Positions 1-11,330 of a stretch of DNA of 64,000 bases are shown here, in pieces; within the stretch, counting starts at the first letter, position 1; each line of letters opens with the position of its first letter. Below the pieces are notes generated by a model that searched no databases, had not been told where the DNA came from, and worked only from the letters and a program-made list of their open reading frames with translations. The translations under genes and the position numbers were made by a program. Source of the DNA: Opisthorchis felineus (taxonomy: Eukaryota; Platyhelminthes; Trematoda; Opisthorchiida; Opisthorchiidae); NCBI GenBank assembly GCA_004794785.1, contig SJOL01008492.1:1065761-1129760 (forward strand). Reading direction: 5' to 3'.

Positions 1-559
1 CTTCCTATCCATTCCTGATTCCATTATTTGCCATAAGTTTACCAGCGAATTTCAACCTGTTTTGCAGGCTGTACTGCACGTAAGTATTTAAATTTACAAA
101 AGGGATTGACCAGACATTAAGTGGTCTCAGGAATCATGGCAGTTCCTCAGTATCCCCGAATCTACTAGTCATTTTCTCAATAATTACAGACAAACGTTAT
201 TGAGACAAACTGTGTAACTTCCCATCCTTCACTTTCAAGCATGTTTCTTTTCCAAATCTCAGCACCAAGAAGTACTTGAAACTGAGCCACTAGAGAAATA
301 TCGGCCATGATCAACTCACATCGAAGCAGTTTTTCACCAAAGTCCATGGACTAGCATTATTTTTCAGATTGAAGAAGTTTTCGGTACCCCGAAAACTTAT
401 AGTGAGGTTCATAAACTCGCTTCTTCTGCACCGAATGTGTTGCTGTGAAGATTTCGTCCTGTGACTGAAGCCAATCTATGCTGAAAAGCCGAGAAGCACT
501 GTACAGCTGTTCCATCCTTATTGGGAATCATCAGCATTGCGCATCTCACGAAACACCGG
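1..559. other. Intergenic, nothing recognised
   Basis: No open frame of note, no RNA gene and no repeat related to the other families in this window could be seen here. Confidence 0.5.
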
Positions 560-735
560 AGACTCTCGGACCCGCGACCTCCTGGCTGGTAGTTTGAACA
601 ATTAACCGTTCGGCCACCAGCGGCTGATCAGCAGTGTGATTAGCTCGCACTTAGACAGGATATAGCGTCGATCATCCTTCACTCACGGGATCCACATCAC
701 GCGGTCAAACGTGTTGACTGGCTCCTCGAGCAACG
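560..735 (-). repeat. tRNA-derived SINE-like repeat, copy A
   Basis: Read on the minus strand, it begins with a tRNA-like head. An A box (TGGCCGAACGG, the complement of 606-616) is followed about 34 bases later by a B box (GGTCCGAGAG, the complement of 563-572), the spacing of an internal RNA polymerase III promoter. The stretch at about 630-735, outside the tRNA-like head, aligns with 3,120-3,245 (shared blocks such as ATTARCTCGCA, TCACGC and CTGGCTC), so the two loci are copies of one family. The acceptor stem does not close, so this is a repeat and not a working tRNA. Target duplications were not found. Confidence 0.55.
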
Positions 736-3049
736 ACTTCTCAGATGAAAGCTTCACTCATCAAGTGAATGTATTGCTCTTCTGTCGTCTTCTAGTACCT
801 TTTTGAGGACTACTGCTTTGTTATAGTCCTTAAAATACGTTTTGAGAGTCAATGGAATTTCAGAATTAATCTTTGTTGACTTTCTGATCAGCAGACACAA
901 TGGTGTTTGCTCCAACTTTTCGCTCGGAACTAATTCAACTTCACCCCCTTTTATTTGATAACACTTCCACTTGTAGCATACGATTCAAACTGCAATAACT
1001 GTCTGCTCGTACCGAAGCACGCCGTAGTTCTGTGCTTGTTTATATGACACCGTATCTCGCCGACTGTACTTTGGAGATGAATGGCGTGAGCTGAACGTTT
1101 CCCGCTTGATTGATACGATCGATCCCAACCTACTTATGCCCGTCCGTTGTTTTGAAAGTCTTACTATAATTTGGCACCACTGAACTTCATCATGCGGAAA
1201 ATCCACTACCGAAAGGAAAAGCTCTCCCTTCCTAAACCAGAATAGCTTTTCTCGTTCACGATAATCTTTAGTTGAATTTTCTGCACCAAAATCACTTTTT
1301 TTGTTTCACTACAAAGGACATTAATGACCTTCTCCAAACTTCTGCTCATTTGCAAAAAGACTGAAGAGGCTTTGAAGACTACACAACTTTGATGAACACT
1401 GAAAAACGAATGATTTATGGGCTATTCAAGACCTCGTCAATATTATAATTAGTGTCCTATCAAGAAACATACCTCGATATCTCACATGGCTTTCCAATGG
1501 AGTTATAAGTTATACTCTGTGCAGCAGATTCGGTTGGCGAGTACTACAAACGAAAGATTTAGCTGGACATCCTATCAACCGCATCTTAAGTTGCCCACGA
1601 GTCTTCAAATACAGTCACTACTCGGCATTTTAAGGACTGTCTAAAGCTACTGAACTGTGGAGTTGAAGAAATTTATCCAGGTGATGTTTTTGAGAATACT
1701 CATGGAAAGCCGTTTTGACATCGGTCGGAAAGCATAAAATGAACTTTCGGGGGGACAGTGATTTTGGCTTACTGTGTGACCATTAGGTTTTGCTTTTATC
1801 AAACTGACTGACAACAGATCTAAGGTTTTCTTACTAATTTAACGAAAAACCTGGTTTTGTTTGGAGTCAGATCAATTTATTTGGTGGTAGTATTCTTTTA
1901 GGAGTGGGTTCTCCGCAAATTCCGTGTTTGTGTTTCATTTCGGGGATGATGGCTAAGTTAAACGAAGGTAGAAACGGTAGGTTGAGCATTGAGACAGGCG
2001 TTATCAAGGTACAAAACACAAACGAAATGTCGCACATCGGATCGAGTGATAAGTGGTTGAGCTTTCCTTCAGCTCTTATGTTTCAGATCCTGACTTACTC
2101 ATTTAAGTGATGCCAGCTTATTACCAAGGGCCAAGATGCATCGTGAAGTATTGCATCCGTTTTTTAAATCATCAATGATGTGTACCTTGTGATGGAGATT
2201 TGAACCCGCCACTTCAGTGACGGCCGGCGGATAGCAGTCTGAAGAAAGCGATAGAACAAGAGGAAAGCTGTGCTTATCCTTCAACCAAGCAGTCTGCGCG
2301 AAATGATTTGGTGCTAACTGCTGGTACTTCAGATCAATAAGTGTACCTCGGTTTGTCACGTGTGACTTTTCAGACGCCAAATAATGAGTGTATATTACAT
2401 TATATATATATGTATATAATAATACTAAAACCAACTCGCCTCGAGCCAGTCCCGTTCATTGCCTTCAGATACCTAATCTAGCAAATCTCACGGGTCTCCG
2501 AAGTACCTCTCTGTCAAAAAAAATCGTTTAGCAGATTTTTAAAGCTACTAGACTGAAATTAAGTCTTTTCGGACAGAAAATTCCGACTATCACGGGCTCA
2601 AGATCCTACAGAACGTTTAAACAGCGATATAAATCTTTTATCCATATTTAAGCACAAGATGCCCAAGCTTTCATTGCCTCCAAGAATAGTCAGTACCCTT
2701 TGAGTGCCTACCATTACATCATGTGTTGCGATTGGTAGATTAGCTTTCATCTAATTTACAGGTTCTTTCAAATCAACACGAGTTTTCAAAAAGTAAGGGT
2801 TTAATATCGGCAGTCTAAGCGCATCAGACGGTCTGCGTTTGTTTCAGACAGATAGACTGGATCGGTTCGCATCTCAGAGAAACAAATTCATTCCTAATCA
2901 AATGAATCTAAACAAACTTTCATTCGTCTTTAATTAATTTATTCGCCATGAAGAAAAATGGTTGCTGCATTATCTCACCAATTATGAAGAATCAAGAACC
3001 ACTAGAAGAATTCCATCACCGGAAATCAATAGTAGTGCGAATCCAACGG
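736..3049. other. Intergenic, no gene recognised
   Basis: Only short open frames occur (the longest is 111 codons on the minus strand at 2,099-2,434), and none resembles a known family. A lone B-box-like GGTTCAAATC lies on the minus strand near 2,200 without a convincing A box; it may be a remnant of the SINE-like family. Confidence 0.45.
2391..2425. repeat. AT-rich microsatellite
   Basis: A short imperfect TA dinucleotide run, (TA)n interrupted by TGTATA, within a tract of almost pure A and T. Confidence 0.7.
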
Positions 3050-3245
3050 ATCTCAAGTGAATTGAACCCGCAACCTTTCATCTGTGAGTTTGCTTATTCT
3101 GCACCGTGGTGCTTATAATGTAGGGTGGATCGGTAGCGCGATTAACTCGCATTTAGTCAGGACACATTGTCGCTAACCTCCAATCACGCAGTTCATGTCA
3201 CACTATCTGGTGCTTACTGGCTCTCCCAGTGACGACTTCCCAGCT
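3050..3245 (-). repeat. tRNA-derived SINE-like repeat, copy B
   Basis: Second copy of the family at 560-735, in the same orientation. The minus strand carries the B-box-like GGTTCAATTC (3,058-3,067 region) after a weaker A-box-like block near 3,101-3,112. The stretch at 3,140-3,245 matches copy A, with substitutions and small gaps (shared ACTCGCAxTTAG, AGGA, TCACGC, CTGGCTC, ACGACTTC). It is diverged and presumably inactive. Confidence 0.5.
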
Positions 3246-4420
3246 CGAAACCTTGGTAATGTCCGTCAATTCACCTTGGTGGTCTTAAAATATACAAGAA
3301 TAATGGATTGTGTCGGAGTATAGTTTATTCGATGTCTGATGACGCTATCAAAAACCAGGAGTGATATATCATTTCTTTTTGTTTTTCTGGTCAAAAGTTT
3401 TTTTGTGCCGGGGATCAGCGTCATTGGAAGAATCATTTTCAGTCATCTCCAGAACCATTTGTTGAGGAATAAGTTGCTTCACTTCGGCCATCATGGATTT
3501 TGTCAGAAACTCCCGTGCGTAACCAAGTCGTTAGTGGTCTTGGAAGACTGGGTCTAAGACGAAGCCTTATGGGCACTATTCTGATGTAACTTGCACTGGA
3601 GTTAACTAGATTACTCACAAAATATATTAGAGAAGGGGGACTCCCACTGAGTTTGAGAAGATAATTCAGTATGAATTCGGAACTTTCCGGTTAGGTTGCA
3701 CTTCTCCATCAAATTTAAATGTGGTATATCGTTAAAACCAGTTACGTACAATAATTTTTTCCTTCCTACACGATGTTACTCTACACCAGTGAACTTAGCA
3801 CAAGCATGCAGCCCTCAGGTCCAGCCTATTCATATGAAAGTGAGGGATGGAGAGTAGTTGGCACAAATAACGCATTTTCTCAGATAGCCTGGGATACCTC
3901 TCACAGTGGTCAAATTTTTTTAAACCATCTATGAATGACTGAAGTTGTCTGCATCTGTCTATCCCTGGCAAGTGGATATCGATAAAATGCATCTCGATAA
4001 AACACTTCCTAGGGTATTACAGAGCTAAAGGGATTTTGGCACTATTATGCCTAACACATTAAAGATAGCAACCTACAAAAATCTGAGCGTGCACGGTTGC
4101 ACGCTCGCCTCCATGTGTAGGTCATTCAGCAGGTTCACTCCTGCGGCCTTCCAAGACCTGCATAACGAATAAGTCCACTGTAATCTAGAATATGAATCCG
4201 TAGCAGGTTCCTGTAAATCAGAGAAAGCGCAACAAAGGGACTGCAACATGCCTGACTGTCGAGTCAAATGGACTGAGCTACATGGACAACTTCGATTTAC
4301 TGAAGCTATTTCCTTAATGTAAGTTCCCAGTCAGGCGTGACCTGATTACGCTCCCTGTAAATAACGAAGACGGATGAAATGGGCACAGTTAAACTTTTCG
4401 GGAATAGTTCTTGTAAACAG
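3246..4420. other. Intergenic, nothing recognised
   Basis: Open frames here are 64-72 codons, within chance expectation. No repeat family of this window was seen. Confidence 0.45.
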
Positions 4421-4433
4421 CCAGTGGTTTAAT

Positions 4434-4509
4434 ACACTCATCTGCAAACAAATTTGGTTTTGCGAGAGACTCACCTGGAACCCAGCTGAATCTCTCGTTT
4501 GTGATGTTT
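4434..4509 (-). mobile_element. Family 1 ribozyme-retroelement, 76-bp 5'-truncated copy
   Basis: The insertion is only 76 bp long and lies between two perfect copies of the 13-mer CCAGTGGTTTAAT (4,421-4,433 and 4,510-4,522), a clear target site duplication. Read on the minus strand, it is the last part of the family 1 consensus. It holds the blocks CACAAACGAGAGATTCAGC, TGGGTTCCAGGTGAGTCTC and CCAAATTTGTTTGC, and ends GATGAGTGT next to the target repeat. Everything upstream, including the hammerhead, is missing, as expected when reverse transcription stops early. It is non-coding and very well preserved compared with other copies, so it is probably one of the younger insertions. Confidence 0.8.
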
Positions 4510-4522
4510 CCAGTGGTTTAAT

Positions 4523-5619
4523 TTCTGAAACTAACTGCTGAGTGGTGTGGGTTTCAAGATTGAAATGGGCAAAGGTTTTGGAGGTATGTGATGCAGTTCT
4601 CAACACCGGCGGCTGGTGAACACAAGTGAGTTAGAAAAATGTGGGTCAGACAATCCTAATGAGTCTACTGCTTCCCAAATTTGGTGCGGAACAGCCACAT
4701 GATCTCGTCGGCTATGAAGGGGACTGTTCAAACTGGTGATGTCAATATGAATGCGGCGAATACGGCAGCAATTCACAACAGCATAAAGGGATTAACGGCA
4801 TATAATTAGACGCAATGAAAGTTCACTGCAGCTAAGAGAAGCATGTCGTTACAGTTCGCGATGATGAGACGAGGGTAGATTGTAACCAGTCCAATTAAGC
4901 AGTGCTGGCAACATTCATAGATATTGCGCACGAACCTTGTTTTATCCCACCAGAATAATTACATCCATCCTTTTTTTCCTAGTTCAGTTTCGTTCTGATA
5001 CGTACAAGGAAAATATAACCCATATTGGGTGGCCTACTATGTCAAACATTTTAGAGAATGACCATCGAACAAGAGAATAAGATTTTTTAGGTGTAATGGG
5101 ACATGAGATTATCATTACGCCACAAAAGGGTTGGGGAATACTTTTTGCAGTAGCAACTGGTATGCTCTCTGCCTCAACAGCAGCGATGTGCAGGATTCTA
5201 CCGCTCTGCAACGTTCAGTCGTGCGTGACAGTTTTGGGTGATTGACTTTTCCAGTGTATGGTTATCATGCCCTAGTTGGGACAAAAGAGATAGACATTTT
5301 CTGCGCTGGCTGATAAGCCCTCCCAATTATTTTGGGCGGGTTTCAGTCAATAATTTCAAGCCATCCATGTTGTGTAGAAAAAATGAAAAGGTAATTATAG
5401 ATCAGGTTGATATACTGGAATCTCGTTTGCCACTGGAAGACGGATAATATTGGAATTGGATGTGGACACCAAGGAAGGAAGGTTTTCGTGTGAACCATTT
5501 GGATACAGTGAGAAAATATAGCGTGAACTGTTACATCAAATACGAATAGTTTTAACCAATTGAATACATGCTTCGCCGTATAGTTCTAATATAATTTAGG
5601 ATCTTTTAGAAGGGGCGAT
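4523..5619. other. Intergenic, nothing recognised
   Basis: A 75-codon minus-strand frame (4,984-5,211) and a 69-codon plus frame (5,238-5,447) are the best open frames. Neither resembles a known protein. Confidence 0.45.
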
Positions 5620-5993
5620 CAAGCTTTCTTGATGGAACACTACCCACGACCAGCTTTACTCTCCTTGCATTTTGTCAGGTGGGTGCAGTCACTGCGTTTC
5701 CGTCACTGACCTGTTCTACTTGAACACATATTGTACGCATTTTGCAGAATACATCCATTCGCAAACAAATTAGGCTTTTTCACGGGACACTCAAGGAATC
5801 CAGTTGGTTTTCTCGTTTATGTTATTCTCCCTTGAATCGATGTGCTGCATGAAGTCCATCTCATGTATCAGTGGATGCCACATTCGAGATCGCAATATAT
5901 TTTCGCGAGGGAGCTTACTACTCACTAATTCCGCCAAGAAAATATAATGCGACATCTTGATTATCGTGCTAACTGAAACAGTTGGTGGCCATT
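5620..5993 (-). repeat. Family 1 repeat, old copy with inverted end
   Basis: A diverged family 1 copy. From 5,620 to about 5,926 it runs in the minus sense: the unit start, then the hammerhead region (5,641-5,700, with core TCATCAG changed to TGTCAG on the plus strand), the conserved 3'-end block near 5,755-5,770 (CATTCGCAAACAAATT) and the internal body (5,780-5,920). At about 5,926 it switches to the plus sense, and AAGAAAATATAATGCGAC to GGTGGCC (5,934-5,990) repeats the body in inverted orientation. The ribozyme core is broken, so self-cleavage is not expected. Target duplications were not found. Confidence 0.65.
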
Positions 5994-8900
5994 GAACGAC
6001 ACTTTCTGTTGGAGATGAATATCCTAAATGAGATATTTAACCGGATTCACTTGGATCACATGTGGAAAACTATATTTACTTTCGGCACATGCTGTAGGTG
6101 TGGGTTGCAAATGGATGCGTTGGGTGATCAAGTTACTTACTGAAATGTAAATCAGTTAATATGGTAAATAACTTGTACTTGAAGTGATAAGTTCGTGCGA
6201 AATAAAAAATCGGAAGACACGAAACATTTTAATGAGGAAAGATAGTATAGAAACGTGACAAACAAACAAACAATTGACGATGGAGTTGATAGTCACCGCG
6301 AGCTTACGGTATTTGTTCTAGAATCTAAAGTTTTGTGGAAAAATTTGACCATTATTACCCTTTACAACTTTGCCAAAATCTTGGATAAATTTAATGCGAT
6401 AGCCCAGTACCTGATAATGTTCGATCAAGTTTTTCAAAAACTGTACTGATGACAGGACGGTTTCCCTCTCTTATCCACAGACGGAGCTGAATACTAGCAG
6501 CAAGGCTAGTCCCACCGATGATAGGCTAACCCCAAAGAGAGGTCACTTCCCTGCCCCCATTTAGGACCAGGTAGCTTCTGACTCGTGATATTTGCTTTGA
6601 AACTGATGATTTCTTGGGGACCAACTCCATACTCCAACAACGACCACCCCATGTCCCGAGGGACGATTTCCTTTTCCCACAAAGACCTGGAGACGAAATT
6701 CGTGTTTTGAGTTTTTCTACATTACGTCACCAATTAGGCGCATGTCCAGGCGCAGTACAAACAAGTTGGTTCCTAACTTTATTTAGGTTTCCGAGCGCAT
6801 TTTTCGTTATATGAACCTCGGATACCACAGTAGATCCTCAGCAGTTTGCTGTATTTACTGTCCTAATGAGGACACAGCATGACTGTCTGTCTGTCGATAA
6901 ACCTAAGTCCGTTTTGGTAGTCTGCCGAGCTGTGGAAAACTAATGATGTGGGCATAAAACAATCGAGAATAACATGAGTAACGGTTAAGTTCGGAGAACA
7001 GTTACGCGGCTTGCTCATTTCAGAGAAGTTTCTAGATTTCTGTGAAGACCATTGGTTCTGAAATTTTTCAGTTGATCATCCCCACATTATATGCCCAGTG
7101 TTTACCAAAGTTTTTCAAAAATGACCCCAAATATTAATGGAATTTGTCACGCACTAATACTCCCGAAAGAGAGGTATCTTCGGATGGAAGCTACATCTCT
7201 GAAGAATACATAATGTCGCCCCTCGAAACCCGCATTTAGTGTTCGAACCCTCCGAAGAAGTTGGTTACATAAGTTGGTTACATTGTTCCGAAAGTGAGTC
7301 TCCCACATTGTCTGCTAATTATCCAGAAACAACTTAACTTCATACGTTTATCAGTTCATTCACCCCTGATGGCTTGTTTCTACTTTACAGTGACACTGAT
7401 ATCCATCTTAATTGTTTTGAAACAAAGGAATTAGATTTTTAAACATTTTCGAAAGCCATGACACAGGCCAAATTTCCCCCAGAGGTTTTCATGAGGCGGC
7501 TTTATGTCTCAATGGACTTGTCAATGCAAGATATGCATTGGAAGACTGCTTTCACAATAGTACAGCACCATTTCAGTTGAAGGTCTCCCTGAGGTAGTAC
7601 AAGATACAAGTTAACATCACTTGTTATCAAACACAGTGGAAAATATATTAGCAGCGCAATATGAATGTGGTCAGCTAATGTTGATCTTATTAGGACTTAC
7701 CACAGGCAAACAGACCACCACAGTTCACGGGGAGTATGACTGTACACGTTGAAGTGCTTACTGAAAAATAGGTATGTTTTGTTGACAGAACAAGTCCGCT
7801 GTCAGCAAACAATTTGTTCACAACTACAAGAAGTTCGGCTCAAATAACCATCGTAGTAAGCGGGGATGCATGTGAAGGGTGCCCGGCATGGCATTTTAAT
7901 AACATCCATCTTTAATTTTCCTGAATAACAGTTTGCCGGTATTTTGATAAACAAGTATTTATGACAGTAAAAAATCAGCAGGACCATTTCTCAAAACTGA
8001 CCACTCCCCGCCCAAAATTAGCCAACTTTGCTCCGGTCCAAACTTAATGGCCTTCAAACTGATGCCTTTTGAGAGATCGCTCAATCTCCCACCTCGAAAA
8101 AGCCGCCCCGTACCTTCCTGTGGCGTGCAACAGCCTTGCAACAAAGGTAAGGATGGGGAATTCATGCACTCGGCTTTTAAGTAGCTTCACATCAGTGGGG
8201 TCTCTGAACAGCGACTCAGAGACAACGTTATTCGCTCTATGAGATCGGGGGTCTCGAAACACGATTTTTCTATGTATAGGCATAAAAAGGCATAATTTTC
8301 GTCACTCTGAAAATCATATTTCAAATAAGCTTATTGATCTCATCGGATGGTTGAGAGTCTACAGAAGGGAACCAAATATCCAACATTCGTGATCCCTGAA
8401 TGCGGCCTTCAGAGTGGAAGCAACCTCATTTTCCTTCTTCAGTATGTCAATATACCGTTACCAAAAACTGAAGTAGCTAAATAACTTTTCCTCTTGCTGC
8501 CGACAGGTGGCTATCTCCTGGAGTGAACGCCTCCAAGACCCGTTAGGTAGTTCTTTATGACTGGTCTTTGTTCTGGCAGTCTACTGTGCTTAAGTATGTG
8601 TCTAGGTGACGTCAGACCTTGATAGGTCGATAGCTTTTCTGTATCAAATGAGGTTACAGAGGCGGTGAGTTGCGGGGTGCAACAAGTTCACAACAGATTC
8701 ACCGCTTAAATCTACCGCAAAATAATCGGCTTCACTGCGCCTCACCCTCCACCCTCCTCGGGGTATGCACCGAGCCGGTTTTCGTTAGGGAAAGTGGCAC
8801 TTGGTATTAAAACACGAAAAACCTCGGTAAGAATCCACAGTTATCAGTGGCACGACTACGGCACATGCTCTAAACCCCTCCGTTCAGTTAACCCATGTCA

Positions 8901-11151
8901 GTGAATTTTTTGGGCTCTAGATTGACTATGGTAATTCCGTTGGAATCAGCTGTAGATAACAGCGAAGGCCTCTCAGTTTTGATGCCAATTGGATAACGCC
9001 GTCTTTCCATCACGTGGGCTATTCCGGCAAAAATGGAATTTTAGCTTGGTCAGCAATTCTCAGAATCACAGCAATCTGTTTTGTTCTGCCGAACAATCTC
9101 CCTGTTGTAATGTAACATGAGATATTCAGCAAGAGCTTGTGTATCAGTTACTCATTGTTTCATGAATCCGTCAATTTTCTACAATTTACTGTTATCCATA
9201 GTACGTGTTTCAAGCATCATTTTCAAAAACGCAAGCATTCTTGAATGACACTTATATGTTGCTAAGATGAATCTTTCACAGCTGTTCCCCGAACAAGGGC
9301 ATAATTACAATTGTGACCAACTTGTTGAGTAAATGAACTGAATGTGGGCTTTTTGCCATGAACACGACTGAAATTTCAGTGGGTTGTTCGCCTTCGTTCT
9401 GATGACGTACACACCCGCAGGTCTGAACTTCTGCTCAGATAAACCAACTCATTACGGATATTTTGGCCTATAGGTGCGACATATTATTAGAGCCATCCTG
9501 GGTGGATATTCAAAAAGAACCGGTCAGCAAATCTTTTACTTCCCACTAATGATAACCGGTGAACCTTTCGTAAGCATTCACCTCATGTGTATCGAGTTAT
9601 AAATCAACATCAAAGTTACTTCTGGCCTGTGGGTGATGATCACCCAGCACTACAGACGACTCTGCCAAGAAAACCCATCAATGCACGCGGAATAACGCTA
9701 TTTGTGCCTGTACTCGGTCAAATATTGGCACACAGAGGCTTAGCAAGATCGTTAGGAGGATACGGACACCAGCCAACGTTACCTATAAATTTCCTCACCG
9801 AACCAACAAGACATATGTCGAAGTAGAGACGTGTATTAGAAGTATTATTGAACGTAAAGCTTGCTTGACGCCACCCGACTGGGAAGTCCTGACAGGCGTT
9901 CAGTCGATCGACACAACCAGGATAGATACTGGGTCGTCGTTCGAGGAGTCGGGCAAACTAGTTACATCGCTCAAACTCGAACACGTTGGCCTGTACAGAG
10001 ATGAAAATTCAGATGCCCTGGTGGATAGAGTTAACACGCTCACCTCACATGCCAGATGTGCGGAGTTCTATCCACGGTACGGCCAAGGACACGCACTGCT
10101 GGTGAACTCTAGTAAGAGCGAAACTCGGGTTCAGTGTTTCCTCCTTTGGTGTGGACTCGCCAGCCAGGGCACGAGGACGACTGTTCAATTCAAGTGAAGT
10201 GAAAGTGAAATACTCATGAAGAGCGAAAATAAGACTTGTAGATCGGTCTCAAATCAACTGGCGAATTTGACGTATGCAGTAGTTGCCACAGTACGAAAGA
10301 CATCTTAAGGTGATTCAAGGACATGAAAAAAGACTTCGGCGGGCCAAGAATCACATTACCAGGAACATTGAATGGGGAGAAATTTAGATAAGTGGCCCTG
10401 AAAGACCAATACACAGCTGGCAGCACAAAAGAAAATGCTAGCTAGATTCCACTCGTGGAGCTTCCGGTGTAGGTTCTGTGATGTTTTAAAAGGCCATTTT
10501 CTGAGTCAACAAATCTCACTTAGCGATTCTGAGACGAAACAAAACCAATGGCTCGTTCGTTAGGACATTAACTACCTTGGTACTCCCCCCATTCTAAGAA
10601 AACAGTGGAAATCCATAAATCTTAAGCATGTTAACATGGTAGTGTACACAGTGTACCTCACCAGGCTGTGACTGTCCCGAAATATCAAGGTAATGTATCG
10701 ACCCATGAGAAGTCCGGTCGTAAATCAGATCGAAAGCTTTAGGCCCTCACTAGTGGGCATGGACGAATCACTTGATTGCTGCGCGGTCCAGGGTCTACTC
10801 TGTGCAAAGAAAGCTAAACGTCGACGTATATATAAGGCTATAAATGATCAAAGCTATGGGGGAACAATATGTAGCATAGGCGCACCACTTAAATTGTACC
10901 GGTTCCAGTAATAGAAATACCTCCTCTGTTTGGGCTGAATGGCATGTCATTCTAATATGGTTTCACTATGACAGCTCTATGGCTAGCACCGGCAAGTCAT
11001 TTCACCGTCCTTATTTGACTGGTACATACTATATGTCATTTTACACGCCCTGAACTAATCCTATACGCCTTACAATCGAAATGACTTTTTTCGTCAGGAA
11101 CTAGATGGGCAGGTGTTTTCCTTCCACCTCAGATAAGCAAGTTCTTTAAAC
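5994..11151. other. Intergenic, no gene recognised
   Basis: No recognisable gene, RNA or repeat family. A short direct repeat AGTTGGTTACAT occurs twice side by side at 7,258-7,282. The most protein-like part, 9,587-10,197, is listed separately. Confidence 0.4.
9587..10197 (+). other. Unidentified pair of adjacent open frames
   Basis: Two plus-strand open frames follow each other: 79 codons (9,587-9,826) and 110 codons (9,865-10,197). The stretch is visibly richer in G and C than its surroundings, and both frames avoid stops over about 600 bases, interrupted only near 9,827-9,864. No domain, catalytic motif, signal peptide or membrane segment can be recognised, and no splice sites clearly bound the frames. 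It could be a piece of an unrecognised transposon or chance. I do not assign a function. Confidence 0.2.
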
Positions 11152-11166
11152 AAATCATCGGCTTTT

Positions 11167-11315
11167 CTATAGAGGAAAATGCTGGTTGATTGGAACAACA
11201 ACCAACCCATCGCTACGCACCACTACGCTCCCTAACAACGCACTGATGATGTCACCTCGGTTGGTGATGAAACTTTACAATCAAGTTGCCCAGATCAGCG
11301 AACAAGCCAGCGACC
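11167..11315 (+). mobile_element. Family 2 ribozyme-retroelement with target duplication
   Basis: A 149-bp insertion between 15-bp direct repeats with one mismatch (AAATCATCGGCTTTT at 11,152-11,166 and AAAACATCGGCTTTT at 11,316-11,330). It shares about 120 bp with 16,748-16,872, from CAACCCATCGCTACGC to the common 3' end GCGAACAAGCCAGCGACC, and carries a hammerhead motif in the middle (11,236-11,288). It has no coding capacity. The fixed 3' end, variable 5' end and target duplication fit a non-autonomous retroelement that uses another element's reverse transcriptase. A PLE source is inferred from the ribozyme architecture. Confidence 0.75.
11236..11288 (+). ncRNA. Hammerhead ribozyme, family 2, partly decayed
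   Basis: The core CTGATGA (11,243-11,249) is followed by stem II, GTCACC (11,251-11,256) pairing with GGTGAT (11,263-11,268) around the loop TCGGTT, and then by GAAA (11,269-11,272). These are the invariant parts of a hammerhead. In the family consensus the next bases are the self-complementary ACGT and a cleavage site GTT. Here one G is lost (ACTTT), which removes the short stem III. Stem I is also weakened, because GCA (11,240-11,242) no longer has its TGC partner. Cleavage by this copy is unlikely. Confidence 0.75.
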
Positions 11316-11330
11316 AAAACATCGGCTTTT

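Noticed and set aside
2194..2232. Third SINE-like copy
   Set aside because: Only the B-box-like stretch matches; the A box and body are absent.
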